A stretch of 64,000 nt of DNA, from contig NZ_LZKU01000143.1 of NCBI RefSeq assembly GCF_001672975.1, positions 1 to 64,000 on the forward strand. Direction: 5' to 3'. Numbering within the stretch: position 1 is the first letter of the stretch; each line of letters starts with the position of its first letter. This document shows positions 45,586 through 52,762 of this stretch, piece after piece. The translations under genes were made by a program, and so were the position numbers. Under the pieces are notes generated by a model. That model made no database searches. It was not told the origin of the DNA and worked only from the letters and a program-made list of their open reading frames with translations. The stretch comes from Mycobacterium sp. 1465703.0 (GTDB lineage: Bacteria; Actinomycetota; Actinomycetes; Mycobacteriales; Mycobacteriaceae).

Positions 45586-46029
45586 ATGGCGAAAAGCATT
45601 GCGGCCAAAAATGACAACGAAAAGCTCGTGCTCGATTTCGTACATGCCGCTTACGGCCAGAGCATGGACATCGACGCGATGACCGCGCTCATGGCCGAGG
45701 ACTTTGTTTGGCAACTCCATGTGCCGCTGTCGCCGGTCGTTCGGGGACGTGACGCCGCGCGCGCAGAACTCGAGAAGCACAAAAACTTGTCCACGGGCAT
45801 GATCGAGGGCAGCGAAATCCGCACGATTGTCTCCGACGGCGACACCGTTGTCGTTGAGCGCGTCGACGTGAACGCCATGAACGGCGTCGCCGTGACGTTC
45901 CATGTCACGGCGCAGTTCGAGGTTCGCGACGGTGCGATCACCCACTGGCGAGAGTATTGGGACACCTCTCACGTCGCTCAACAGCTCGGCATCGATCCCG
46001 CGCTCATGTTCGCGCCGTTGGGCAATTGA
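45586..46029 (+). CDS. SnoaL/NTF2-like protein (limonene-epoxide-hydrolase fold)
   Basis: 147 residues, ATG 45586 after GAGGACAG. NTF2-like fold: NEKLVLDFVHAAYGQSMDID, MTALMAEDFVWQLHVPLSP, VVRGRDAARAELEKHKNL, IRTIVSDGDTVVVERVDVNA and FEVRDGAITHWREYWDTSH. The WREYWDTS end and the charged pocket residues resemble limonene-1,2-epoxide hydrolase and SnoaL-like polyketide cyclases. The fold suits several small hydrolases or isomerases, so the reaction is open. Upstream of the secreted FKBP gene on the opposite strand. Confidence 0.82.
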   Translation: MAKSIAAKNDNEKLVLDFVHAAYGQSMDIDAMTALMAEDFVWQLHVPLSPVVRGRDAARAELEKHKNLSTGMIEGSEIRTIVSDGDTVVVERVDVNAMNGVAVTFHVTAQFEVRDGAITHWREYWDTSHVAQQLGIDPALMFAPLGN

Positions 46030-46059
46030 CCAGCGGCACAAGGGATGTGGCGGGCCGAA

Positions 46060-46617
46060 TCAGCCGGCGGCGCTGAGGATCTTGATCGCGAAAACCAGCG
46101 AGTCGCCTGGCTGGATTCCCGCGCTGGGCTGCCCTTCGGGATAGCCGTCGGCAGGAACCATGGCGACGGCGACCGTGGACCCGACCTTTTGGCCGGCGAT
46201 GGCCTTCTGGAAGCCCGGCACCACTCCGGTAAGCGGGAAGTCGACCGGCGCGCCGCGCTGGTAGCTGCTGTCGAACACCGACCCGTCGCGTCCGTTGACG
46301 CCCATGTAGCACACGGAGACCTTGGCGATGTTCGAGACCACCGGTCCATCTCCGGCGTGCAGCGTGTGCACCTGGGTCTGGCTCACGCTGAAGGGTGCGG
46401 TCACGTTCACCAGCGGGGCCGTCGTGTCCGTGGATCCGGTCACCGCGACGCTGCCGGTGGTACCGCTCAGTGTCCAGTCCGGCGTTCCACCGTTCTGCGG
46501 CGCCGCGGTTGGGCACGAACCGGCCGCGGTGGCCGTGCCCGCTCCGGTGAGCGTCATAACGGTTGCCGCGGCAGAAGCGGCGAGCGCGACGGCGGAATAC
46601 ATCCAGGAAGACTTCAC
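46060..46617 (-). CDS. Secreted FKBP-type peptidyl-prolyl isomerase
   Basis: About 185 residues from GTG 46617; GTG 46626 and ATG 46602 also possible. Signal peptide SAVALAASAAATVMTLTG with cleavage near ATAAG. The mature N-terminal region CPTAAPQNGGTPDWTLSGTT is followed by the FKBP domain: VVSNIAKVSVCYMGVNGRDGS, VFDSSYQRGAPVDFPL, GVVPGFQKAIAGQKVGS and VAMVPADGYPEGQPSAGI, then DSLVFAIKILSAAG. Catalyses cis-trans isomerisation of prolyl bonds outside the membrane; may help fold secreted proteins. Forty-five bases downstream of the secreted DUF732 protein on the same strand. Confidence 0.85.
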   Translation of the reverse strand: MKSSWMYSAVALAASAAATVMTLTGAGTATAAGSCPTAAPQNGGTPDWTLSGTTGSVAVTGSTDTTAPLVNVTAPFSVSQTQVHTLHAGDGPVVSNIAKVSVCYMGVNGRDGSVFDSSYQRGAPVDFPLTGVVPGFQKAIAGQKVGSTVAVAMVPADGYPEGQPSAGIQPGDSLVFAIKILSAAG

Positions 46618-46662
46618 GGCCGTCACGGTACAGCCACTCAACGCGTTGCTCGCCGGGGGTCC

Positions 46663-47016
46663 TCAGGTGCAAAGGCTGGGGGCGTCGCAGACATTGCCGG
46701 GGCAATAAATCGAGTGGGCGGCGTTGACCAGGCTTCCGACGTCCAACAATGTCACGCCCTTGGTGTCCAACCGGGCGTGCAGGTCGTCGGCGATCTGTTG
46801 CGGCGTCCAACCCCAGGTGAGGTCGTAGCACACGTCATGCGCCTCGGCGATCAGCGCCTCGTCGGTCTTCGGCGGCCAGGTGAGACCGGCGGCGCGCAGT
46901 TGCGCGAGGTAGGCGTCATCTTGCGGGGTGGCCGCGGCGACGCCGGCGGTGGCGACCAGCGCAGCGGCAGCCATGAGGGGCAAGGCAAGCACGGCCGGCC
47001 AACGAGGTGAGGGCAT
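46663..47016 (-). CDS. Secreted DUF732 protein
   Basis: 117 residues. Signal peptide WPAVLALPLMAAAALVATAG with cleavage near AAATP, then the mycobacterial DUF732 domain: DDAYLAQLRAAGLTWPPKTD, EALIAEAHDVCYDLTWGWTP, QQIADDLHARLD and LVNAAHSIYCPGNVC. Conserved Cys residues likely pair. DUF732 proteins are numerous, small and secreted in mycobacteria; function unknown. Same strand as the FKBP gene that follows 45 bases later. Confidence 0.88.
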   Translation of the reverse strand: MPSPRWPAVLALPLMAAAALVATAGVAAATPQDDAYLAQLRAAGLTWPPKTDEALIAEAHDVCYDLTWGWTPQQIADDLHARLDTKGVTLLDVGSLVNAAHSIYCPGNVCDAPSLCT

Positions 47017-47146
47017 TCGATTCCCTTCTGATCTCCGTGGCGCGATTCAAGGCCGCCAAAAGTGTGCTGATGCAACGCAGAGGCACATGCAGAATAGCCA
47101 ACGTTTTACAAAGCGGCTCGTCGAAATTCTCGGCTAGGCGGGCGGG

Positions 47147-48337
47147 CTAACCAGTGATGCCGGCCCATTCGCGTGCCACCGCATCGAATGCGCGCAGCGT
47201 GTCCGACAGCGTCTGCGGATCCTGCGAGTCGGGCTGGGTGGACAACTTGGCCGCGACCACTTCCGCGGCGCGGTTGACGTAGATCATCTGTCCGCACATG
47301 CCTTGGCACAACACGACATTGCTGCCCGGGTAGGGGAACCACACTTGGTTGCGGTACATCCCGCCGGGCATTTGGTTGTCGTCAGGGCTGTCCGCGAACG
47401 CCTGGCGTGAGTCGGGACCGCCGTCGAGAGTGTCGGCGATCCACGCCGCCGGCACCACCTGCTCACCAGTCAACGAGACACCGTCGTGCAAGAACAGCAC
47501 CCCGAACCGGATCATGTCGGTCAGACAAGCGTTGATGCCGCCGTCGAAGAATCCGGTGCCGTCCGCGTCCACGCCGATGGTGGCTTCGCACTGGGCACCG
47601 ATGCGGCTCCACACCAGTTCCGACATCAGTTCCGGCATCCGCCGGTCACCCGCGACCTCGCAGACCCAGCCGACCACGTCGGTTTCACACGAGCGATATT
47701 GAAACGGGCCGCCATGAGCCGACTTCTGCCGCAAGGTCAGCAGGAACTCACGCAGCGTGGACGGGACGTCGGGGCCGCTCCTGGGTGCCCACCCCATCGC
47801 CTGGTCGAGAACGTGTATGTGCGCGGTCGGGTGCAGGTAATCGTCTGAGAAGTCGATACCCGATCTCATGTCCAGCAGGTGGCGCACCGTCGCGCCGGCG
47901 TAGCCGCAGTTGTCCAGCGCGGGAACGTATTTCGTAACCGGCGCATCAAGCTCGATCGCACCTGCCCCGTGCAGCGCACCCACCACGGCAGCAACCAGCG
48001 ACTTGCTCACCGAGAACAGCAGGTGCCGGGTCTGGGGCCCCATGCCGTCGAAGTACTCCTCGGCCACCATCGACCCGCGGTGGGCGACGGCCCATCCGTC
48101 GGTACCGGTGCCCGCCATCACCGCGCCGACGGTGGTGAGTGCCCCGTCGGTGGCTGTCACGGGGATATCGGCGATCGGAGCAGCGACTGCGGGCAACTCC
48201 GCGACCGGCCCGGTCCCGCGTGAGATCACCGCGGTCGGCACGAAGTCTTCGACGTGTTGAAATGACCAATGCGAATATGGCTCGGAGAGCCAGTTGTCCA
48301 GTGAGATACCGGCTGGGACGCTGCGGCCGCTGCTCAC
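47147..48337 (-). CDS. Serine hydrolase, NylB/6-aminohexanoate-dimer-hydrolase-like
   Basis: 396 residues from GTG 48337, which overlaps the ATP-grasp stop as GTGA; the frame is open further up but that part is antisense. Beta-lactamase-family fold: nucleophile and Lys in RHLLFSVSKSLVAAVVG (Ser109, Lys112), and Tyr in GGPFQYRSCETDVVGWVCEV (Tyr214), the same arrangement as NylB. Further ATIGVDADGTGFFDGGINAC, a glycine-rich strand. Cytosolic (no signal). Cleaves small amides or esters. Translational coupling to an ATP-grasp ligase means one enzyme may make, and the other cleave or edit, the same amide; that is inference. Confidence 0.85.
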   Translation of the reverse strand: MSSGRSVPAGISLDNWLSEPYSHWSFQHVEDFVPTAVISRGTGPVAELPAVAAPIADIPVTATDGALTTVGAVMAGTGTDGWAVAHRGSMVAEEYFDGMGPQTRHLLFSVSKSLVAAVVGALHGAGAIELDAPVTKYVPALDNCGYAGATVRHLLDMRSGIDFSDDYLHPTAHIHVLDQAMGWAPRSGPDVPSTLREFLLTLRQKSAHGGPFQYRSCETDVVGWVCEVAGDRRMPELMSELVWSRIGAQCEATIGVDADGTGFFDGGINACLTDMIRFGVLFLHDGVSLTGEQVVPAAWIADTLDGGPDSRQAFADSPDDNQMPGGMYRNQVWFPYPGSNVVLCQGMCGQMIYVNRAAEVVAAKLSTQPDSQDPQTLSDTLRAFDAVAREWAGITG

Positions 48338-49797
48338 GCTCGTGCGACGAGCCGCGAGACGATTGGCGCGGCGGGCGCCAGCGGCGTTGAAATGAACTTC
48401 GCCTTCATGCCCTTGACCCATCGCCGGCAGCGGTCGGTGAGCTGGTAGTCATCACTTTGCAGGTGGCCGCGGGTGACCAGCACGCCGAGTTGTGCGCCCT
48501 CCGAGCGCAAGTCGCCAGGCGCCGCGACCCGCATATAGAAGGCCTCCGACCCGTCGAGCAGCGTGGCCCAGTCATTGGCGGACCGCGCGAACGAGACACG
48601 CCCGTCGTCGTCGATGCGCCATACCCCGGTGCGTGGTGTCGCGGTGAAGAGCTCGACGCCGGGCGAGGTTTCGGTGATGATCACCTGTCCCCACACCTCG
48701 TCCTCGCCGTACCCCCGCTCCCAGCGCGCGTTGATCTCATCGATGTCCAGCTCGTACTCCACGTCCATGTACTCGAGCAGATGAAAGAGGAACAACGGCA
48801 TGTCGGCGTAGGCCTCAGTCGTCAGGTTCGTCATCGGGCTGGCGCCGGACAGCCTCGGGTTCACCTCGCCCAGGTAGAGCTCGTTGGAGTCGAGGTCATG
48901 CAGGAGGTCCACCTCGAAGTAACCGCGGTAACCCTCACGGCGCATGACGTCGCCGAGCTTTCGCACCATTTCTCGCGCGGCATGCGTCTGCTCGGGTGGC
49001 AGCACCTCGCGCCAGATGTCATTGCCGCACCAGCTGCCTCGGTGCGGAGTCAGCTCCGTATAACCGACCAGACTCGTCATCGCGGGGCCGATCACGGTGC
49101 CGTGCCGGGTCACGGCACCCTCGAGGCACACCTCGACATTGCGGATGCGCTTCATCACCTTGACTTCTTGGTGCGCGGTCAGGTCACCGGCATGCTGGTC
49201 CCAGTCGCGCGGGCCGTGCACGAAGAACGTCCCGCTGCCGGCGTTGCCGTACGGGATCGAGACGACGAGGTCGTCCCCCAATTCGGCATTGTGGGCAAGC
49301 GCCAACAGCTCGTCGTAGGAGCCGGCCCGCCCGATCACGTGCGGCACGCTCGGTACGCCCGCCTCGTCGGCGAGGCGGGTCATGACGGTCTTCGAGCCCA
49401 GTCGCTTACGCAGTTCCGCCGGCGGATGCATGATCTCGAGGCCTGCCTGACGCGCCAGGGCCTGAGTCTCTTCCTCCAGCATTACGAAGCAGGCCTTGCC
49501 CCCGGGGCCTCGGCCGGCGATGAACTCGAGCGTCTCGGGATCCGACAGAAGGTGATTGCACACATCGCCCATGGACTCAAAATCAAGGCGGTCACGTCGC
49601 CGAGGCACGAACACGCGCGAATGCGTGCCCTCGAACGAGTCAAAGTAGGTCAGGTAGAAGAAGTTCTGTATCCAGCGGTCGATGCCCAGCAGGTTGAATG
49701 GCGTCGGCGAGATGAAGTACAGCGGCACGGTGTTGGTGTGAAAGAACGCGCGTACCTCCGAGAGACCGTTCAACCGGCGGCGCGGCTCGGGCGCCAT
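48334..49797 (-). CDS. ATP-grasp ligase
   Basis: 487 residues from ATG 49797 (GTG 49800 possible; the frame extends to TTG 49908 through a low-complexity N terminus). N-terminal domain with FFHTNTVPLYFISPTPFNLL and LTYFDSFEGTHSRVFVP; ATP-grasp core with KRLGSKTVMTRLADEAGVPS, DDLVVSIPYGNAGSGTFFVH, VEVCLEGAVTRHGTVIG and the metal-binding GYFEVDLLHDLDSNELYLGE then VNPRLSGASPM. This is the D-Ala-D-Ala-ligase/carboxylase-type catalytic layout, without a biotin or CPSase partner. It should form an amide or carboxyphosphate-derived bond; acceptor unknown. Coupled to the hydrolase gene by a four-base overlap. Confidence 0.85.
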   Translation of the reverse strand: MAPEPRRRLNGLSEVRAFFHTNTVPLYFISPTPFNLLGIDRWIQNFFYLTYFDSFEGTHSRVFVPRRRDRLDFESMGDVCNHLLSDPETLEFIAGRGPGGKACFVMLEEETQALARQAGLEIMHPPAELRKRLGSKTVMTRLADEAGVPSVPHVIGRAGSYDELLALAHNAELGDDLVVSIPYGNAGSGTFFVHGPRDWDQHAGDLTAHQEVKVMKRIRNVEVCLEGAVTRHGTVIGPAMTSLVGYTELTPHRGSWCGNDIWREVLPPEQTHAAREMVRKLGDVMRREGYRGYFEVDLLHDLDSNELYLGEVNPRLSGASPMTNLTTEAYADMPLFLFHLLEYMDVEYELDIDEINARWERGYGEDEVWGQVIITETSPGVELFTATPRTGVWRIDDDGRVSFARSANDWATLLDGSEAFYMRVAAPGDLRSEGAQLGVLVTRGHLQSDDYQLTDRCRRWVKGMKAKFISTPLAPAAPIVSRLVARA

Positions 49798-50207
49798 CAC
49801 GCCGACCGCGGTGACGCCGACGCCTGAATCCGGCGCTGGGATTGCGGCGGCTGCAGAGGCGGTGCGGTCAGCGCGATGGCGATGAAATGACGTACCTCCA
49901 TTTGACAAGTGTGCGCCCTGTCGGTGCCCGTGTCGAAGGCTGGAACAACTCCGACGCCGACGGGTAACGCGACAGTGCAGCCCGCGCTGTGGCTGCGGTG
50001 TTTGGCTATATCATTGCGCCACAGCAGATTTAATGCCTGCAAGCGAACTTCCAGATCGACCAGATACGGTCTGTCCTCGCTGCGTCATGCGTGAGGGCTC
50101 CGTTGGGGTCAATCAACGCCGCGCCGAAGTAACGCAGAACTGGATCGACCGGATCCGCCGTACTCCGACGGACGGGACACCGGTCCGAAATCCGTTGGGG
50201 CAGAGAC
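49798..50207. other. Intergenic region upstream of the ATP-grasp operon
   Basis: About 410 bases (less if the ATP-grasp gene starts at 49908). No family-like frame on either strand, and no clear promoter that I can defend. The sequence is less GC-rich around 50000-50040 (TTTGGCTATATCATTGCG), the best place to look for a minus-strand promoter of the ATP-grasp operon. Confidence 0.45.
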
Positions 50208-50702
50208 TTATCGGCGTTCTGGTATGCCAGCCTGCGCCGATCGCTCCAGAGCCGCCAGCGACGCGACGAGGTAATCCTCAGCGAAAATGGGCATCGCTCC
50301 AACGCGGTCCCGAAAAGTCTGCGGCGTGCCGCTCCAGTCGTAAGTGAGGGTGACATCCGTGCGTTCACCGTTCGGAGTGAGATCGTAACGCCAGAACCAA
50401 CCCCCGGGGGTGTGGTGGCCGGCCTCATCCAGCACCCCGGGCATCCAACCAATGGCACGGTCCTTCTCGAACACATTGACCAGGTTGTATGTGACGTAGT
50501 CGCCGCCCGCCTGAGTGAGGTACATATTCATCGCGAACATCTGTCCCGCCCCGGTAATCGGAGCAGCGTCCACCGCGCTACGCACCCAATCGGTGGGTTC
50601 GGTGTTCTGGTGGCGGGACGGATCGACGAGCACAGCGAAAATCTCGGCCGCAGAGGCGGCGATGGTGCGGGTGACGACGTAACGTTCGGCGGTGGCGTTC
50701 AT
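50208..50702 (-). CDS. SRPBCC-family protein
   Basis: 164 residues. START/AHSA1-type helix-grip fold: YVVTRTIAASAAEIFAVLVD then PSRHQNTEPTDWVRSAVDAA, MFAMNMYLTQAGGDYVTYNL, VFEKDRAIGWMPGVLDEAG, RYDLTPNGERTDVTLTYDWS and the C-terminal helix EDYLVASLAALERSA. Binds a hydrophobic ligand in a cavity; no catalytic residues defined. Its ATG overlaps the DUF899 stop as ATGA, so the two are coupled and may share a substrate. Confidence 0.85.
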   Translation of the reverse strand: MNATAERYVVTRTIAASAAEIFAVLVDPSRHQNTEPTDWVRSAVDAAPITGAGQMFAMNMYLTQAGGDYVTYNLVNVFEKDRAIGWMPGVLDEAGHHTPGGWFWRYDLTPNGERTDVTLTYDWSGTPQTFRDRVGAMPIFAEDYLVASLAALERSAQAGIPERR

Positions 50703-51400
50703 GATTGGTCCTCACTCGGTCCATATGCGGCTGCGATGGCGGGGGAGTCGAGCCATCCGGAGTAGGTGGGCCGCGAGGGCCAACCCGCGGGCGAATCGAG
50801 CCATTCCTCTTGGCGGCCCCACGGCAGTATGTCGATCAGCCCGAAGGAGTGGCTGAGTTGCTCGGTGCCTCGCCCGTTCGTATGCCACGTTCGGTAGACG
50901 GTGTCGCGGACACGTAAGAACACGTTGACGGCGAAGCCGCCGCCGGGCGGCGCGTCCATGTCGGCACCGAACGTGCTCGCCGACGACGAGTACCAGTCCA
51001 TGCGGTTGCCGGTCTTGTGCTTGTAGGCGAGCGCTTCCTGGATCGGTCCGTTGGTGACGATGACAAAGCGGGCGTCGTAGTTGTCGAGGAACTCCAGTCG
51101 GGTGAACTGGGACGTGAAGCCCGTGCACCCACCGCACTGCCACTCTGCGCCGTCGGACCACATGTGGTGGTAGACGATTAGCTGTGAGTGGCCGTCGAAC
51201 ACATCGACCAAGCGGATGGGGCCGGCCGCACCGATCAAGGTGTAGTCGGCCAATTCGACCATCGGCAGACGCCGCCGCTGGGCCGCTATCGCATCCAATT
51301 CCCGGGTGGCGGCCTTCTCACGTTTGCGCAGTTCGTCGAGCGCGGCGCGCCAGGTTTGGCGATCGACGACCGGCGGCAGAGCCGTGTATTGGGCGTGCAT
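50699..51400 (-). CDS. DUF899 thioredoxin-like protein
   Basis: 233 residues from ATG 51400 (GAAGGTGG upstream). DUF899 pattern: LRKREKAATRELDAIAAQRR, VELADYTLIGAAGPIRLVDVF, LIVYHHMWSDGAEWQCGGCT, GFTSQFTRLEFLDNYDARFV, then FGADMDAPPGGGFAVNVFLR. The CGGC motif sits where thioredoxin-like proteins keep their redox Cys pair. Databases often call them AhpC/thioredoxin-like with unknown substrate. Translationally coupled to the SRPBCC gene. Confidence 0.85.
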   Translation of the reverse strand: MHAQYTALPPVVDRQTWRAALDELRKREKAATRELDAIAAQRRRLPMVELADYTLIGAAGPIRLVDVFDGHSQLIVYHHMWSDGAEWQCGGCTGFTSQFTRLEFLDNYDARFVIVTNGPIQEALAYKHKTGNRMDWYSSSASTFGADMDAPPGGGFAVNVFLRVRDTVYRTWHTNGRGTEQLSHSFGLIDILPWGRQEEWLDSPAGWPSRPTYSGWLDSPAIAAAYGPSEDQS

Positions 51401-51569
51401 AGGATCCACCTTCGCTCTCGATTGGTTCACCTGGAAGGTCTGACCGAAGAAGTCTCCGGAATTCATCGGACACCACGGCCTCCGCACAACTATTCGCCAC
51501 TCGCACGATGATCTTGACCGGCGTGCCACAACTGGGTTCGATATGGATTAGCAGGAGGGGAGGCCCGAA

Positions 51570-51890
51570 ATGAGCATGTTAATTCGCAAACTTTCAGTCA
51601 TCGTCTCGATCGCGTTCGCGACGATGGCGGCCGTGACGATCGCGACGCCGGCAGTGAGCAAGGCCGACTGCGGGGACGGCGAGTGGTGGGACCCGACCGC
51701 CAAGGTCTGCCGCCCGCTCGGGGTCGGGCCGCAACCATTGGCATGCGACCCGGGCCAGTGGTGGGACCCGACGGCCAATGTATGCCGCCCCCTTGGCGTC
51801 GGGCCGCAACCGCTCGCATGCGACAACGGCTGGTGGTGGGATCCGGGTGCCAACGAATGCCGGCCGCCGGCGGTACCGCCGGCCGGCTAG
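51570..51890 (+). CDS. Small secreted Trp/Cys-rich repeat protein
   Basis: 106 residues, ATG 51570 (ATG 51576 possible) with AGGAGGGGAGG upstream. A signal peptide (VIVSIAFATMAAVTIATPAV, cleavage near SKADC) is followed by about three copies of a 25-residue unit: WWDPTAKVCRPLGVGPQPLA, WWDPTANVCRPLGVGPQPLA, WWDPGANECRPP. Each has two Trp and two Cys, suggesting a small disulfide-linked surface or secreted protein. The nucleotide repeats (75 bp, positions 51684, 51759, 51834) are still highly similar, so the array is young or under concerted evolution. No family recognised. Confidence 0.85.
   Translation: MSMLIRKLSVIVSIAFATMAAVTIATPAVSKADCGDGEWWDPTAKVCRPLGVGPQPLACDPGQWWDPTANVCRPLGVGPQPLACDNGWWWDPGANECRPPAVPPAG
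51684..51866 (+). repeat. 75-bp tandem repeats inside the secreted W/C-rich gene
   Basis: Units begin TGGTGGGAC at 51684, 51759 and 51834 (the third reads TGGTGGGAT and is truncated after about 33 bases). The phase is in frame, so copy number changes would lengthen or shorten the protein by 25 residues at a time. Confidence 0.9.
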
Positions 51891-52009
51891 TACGAAAACG
51901 AGGCTGGCGATGAATCGCTTGCCGGCAATAGCGCTTCTTGGCTTTGCATAGTATGCTCATAGCTAATAGTGGACGTTCCCGTCTACAATATTCAGCGAAC
52001 GAAGGCGCC

Positions 52010-52159
52010 ATGCTGTATACCGCACCATCGCCCTTTGACGACCCCACCGAGCCGATCGATGCTCAGGCCTTGCGTGCGTGGTGGGCGAGCCGCAGGACCC
52101 AAGCGCCGGCTATCCAACCACGCAAGCCAGAATCCGCTGCGTTCGGTCGGCGCAGATAG
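52010..52159 (+). CDS. Small hypothetical protein
   Basis: 49 residues from ATG 52010, with GAAGG five bases before. MLYTAPSPFDDPTEPIDAQA then LRAWWASRRTQ and PRKPESAAFGRRR. No signal or family. It sits between the W/C-rich secreted gene and a convergent secreted gene. The ribosome site and the WW motif make it plausible; conservation needs checking. Confidence 0.45.
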   Translation: MLYTAPSPFDDPTEPIDAQALRAWWASRRTQAPAIQPRKPESAAFGRRR

Positions 52160-52232
52160 ACGACTACACCCGATTCGACTGGGGGACATGCCGATTCGGC
52201 TGGGTTGTCCCAGCGTCGTTGACGCTGTGGTT

Positions 52233-52643
52233 CTACGGTGTTCCTGAGCACATGAACGGAAACCCGCACCATGGCTTCTGCATCGCCTCGGGCGGCGGTG
52301 GGCCGTCTCCCTCCCAGATACCCGGAGCGACGTTTCCGTGCCCCCAGACGACGCCATACCAGGTGTGGCACTGACCGGCGTCCCAATGAACCTCCGTTCC
52401 CGGACATCCGCGACCGGTCTGCGGGTGAAGGCCGGTTTTTTCCTCCCCGGGGCAACAGGTGTACGGCCCGCTGGCGCCCGGCGGTACTGGCCCGTCTTCT
52501 GGCGGGAAGCCATGCACCAGCGGTGCATAGCCGGGCTGCGCCTGCGCGGCTCCTACGCCGAACCCCATTCCGCCCAGCACTGCGCCCGCCGACAACACTC
52601 CCGCGGCAACCACTTTCATCATCAGGGTCTTGGTCGTGTGCAC
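52233..52643 (-). CDS. Small secreted hypothetical protein
   Basis: 136 residues from GTG 52643, AAAGGA seven bases upstream. A signal peptide (TLMMKVVAAGVLSAGAVLGG then MGFGVGAAQA) with cleavage after AQA, then a Cys/Gly/Pro-rich mature part: GASGPYTCCPGEEKTGLHPQ, GCPGTEVHWDAGQCHTWYGV and KPWCGFPFMCSGTP, with about six Cys for disulfides. Not a family I know. It occupies the place where jetD would follow jetC but is unrelated to JetD. Confidence 0.75.
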   Translation of the reverse strand: MHTTKTLMMKVVAAGVLSAGAVLGGMGFGVGAAQAQPGYAPLVHGFPPEDGPVPPGASGPYTCCPGEEKTGLHPQTGRGCPGTEVHWDAGQCHTWYGVVWGHGNVAPGIWEGDGPPPPEAMQKPWCGFPFMCSGTP

Positions 52644-52762
52644 AGCAGTGTCCTTTCGCTGTTATCGGGCATTTAACGCCGAAACTCACGAAATTTTTGC
52701 GCTTTTGCTTGGCTACCGATCCAAGAAGGCGTTCGCCGGCGAGCACGCCTTGGCGGCTTGCG

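Noticed and set aside
49909-50207. Short frames such as MEVRHFIAIALTAPPL (49797-50042, minus)
   Set aside because: Begins after GGAGG-like bases by chance but overlaps the ATP-grasp N terminus and has no family or conserved composition.
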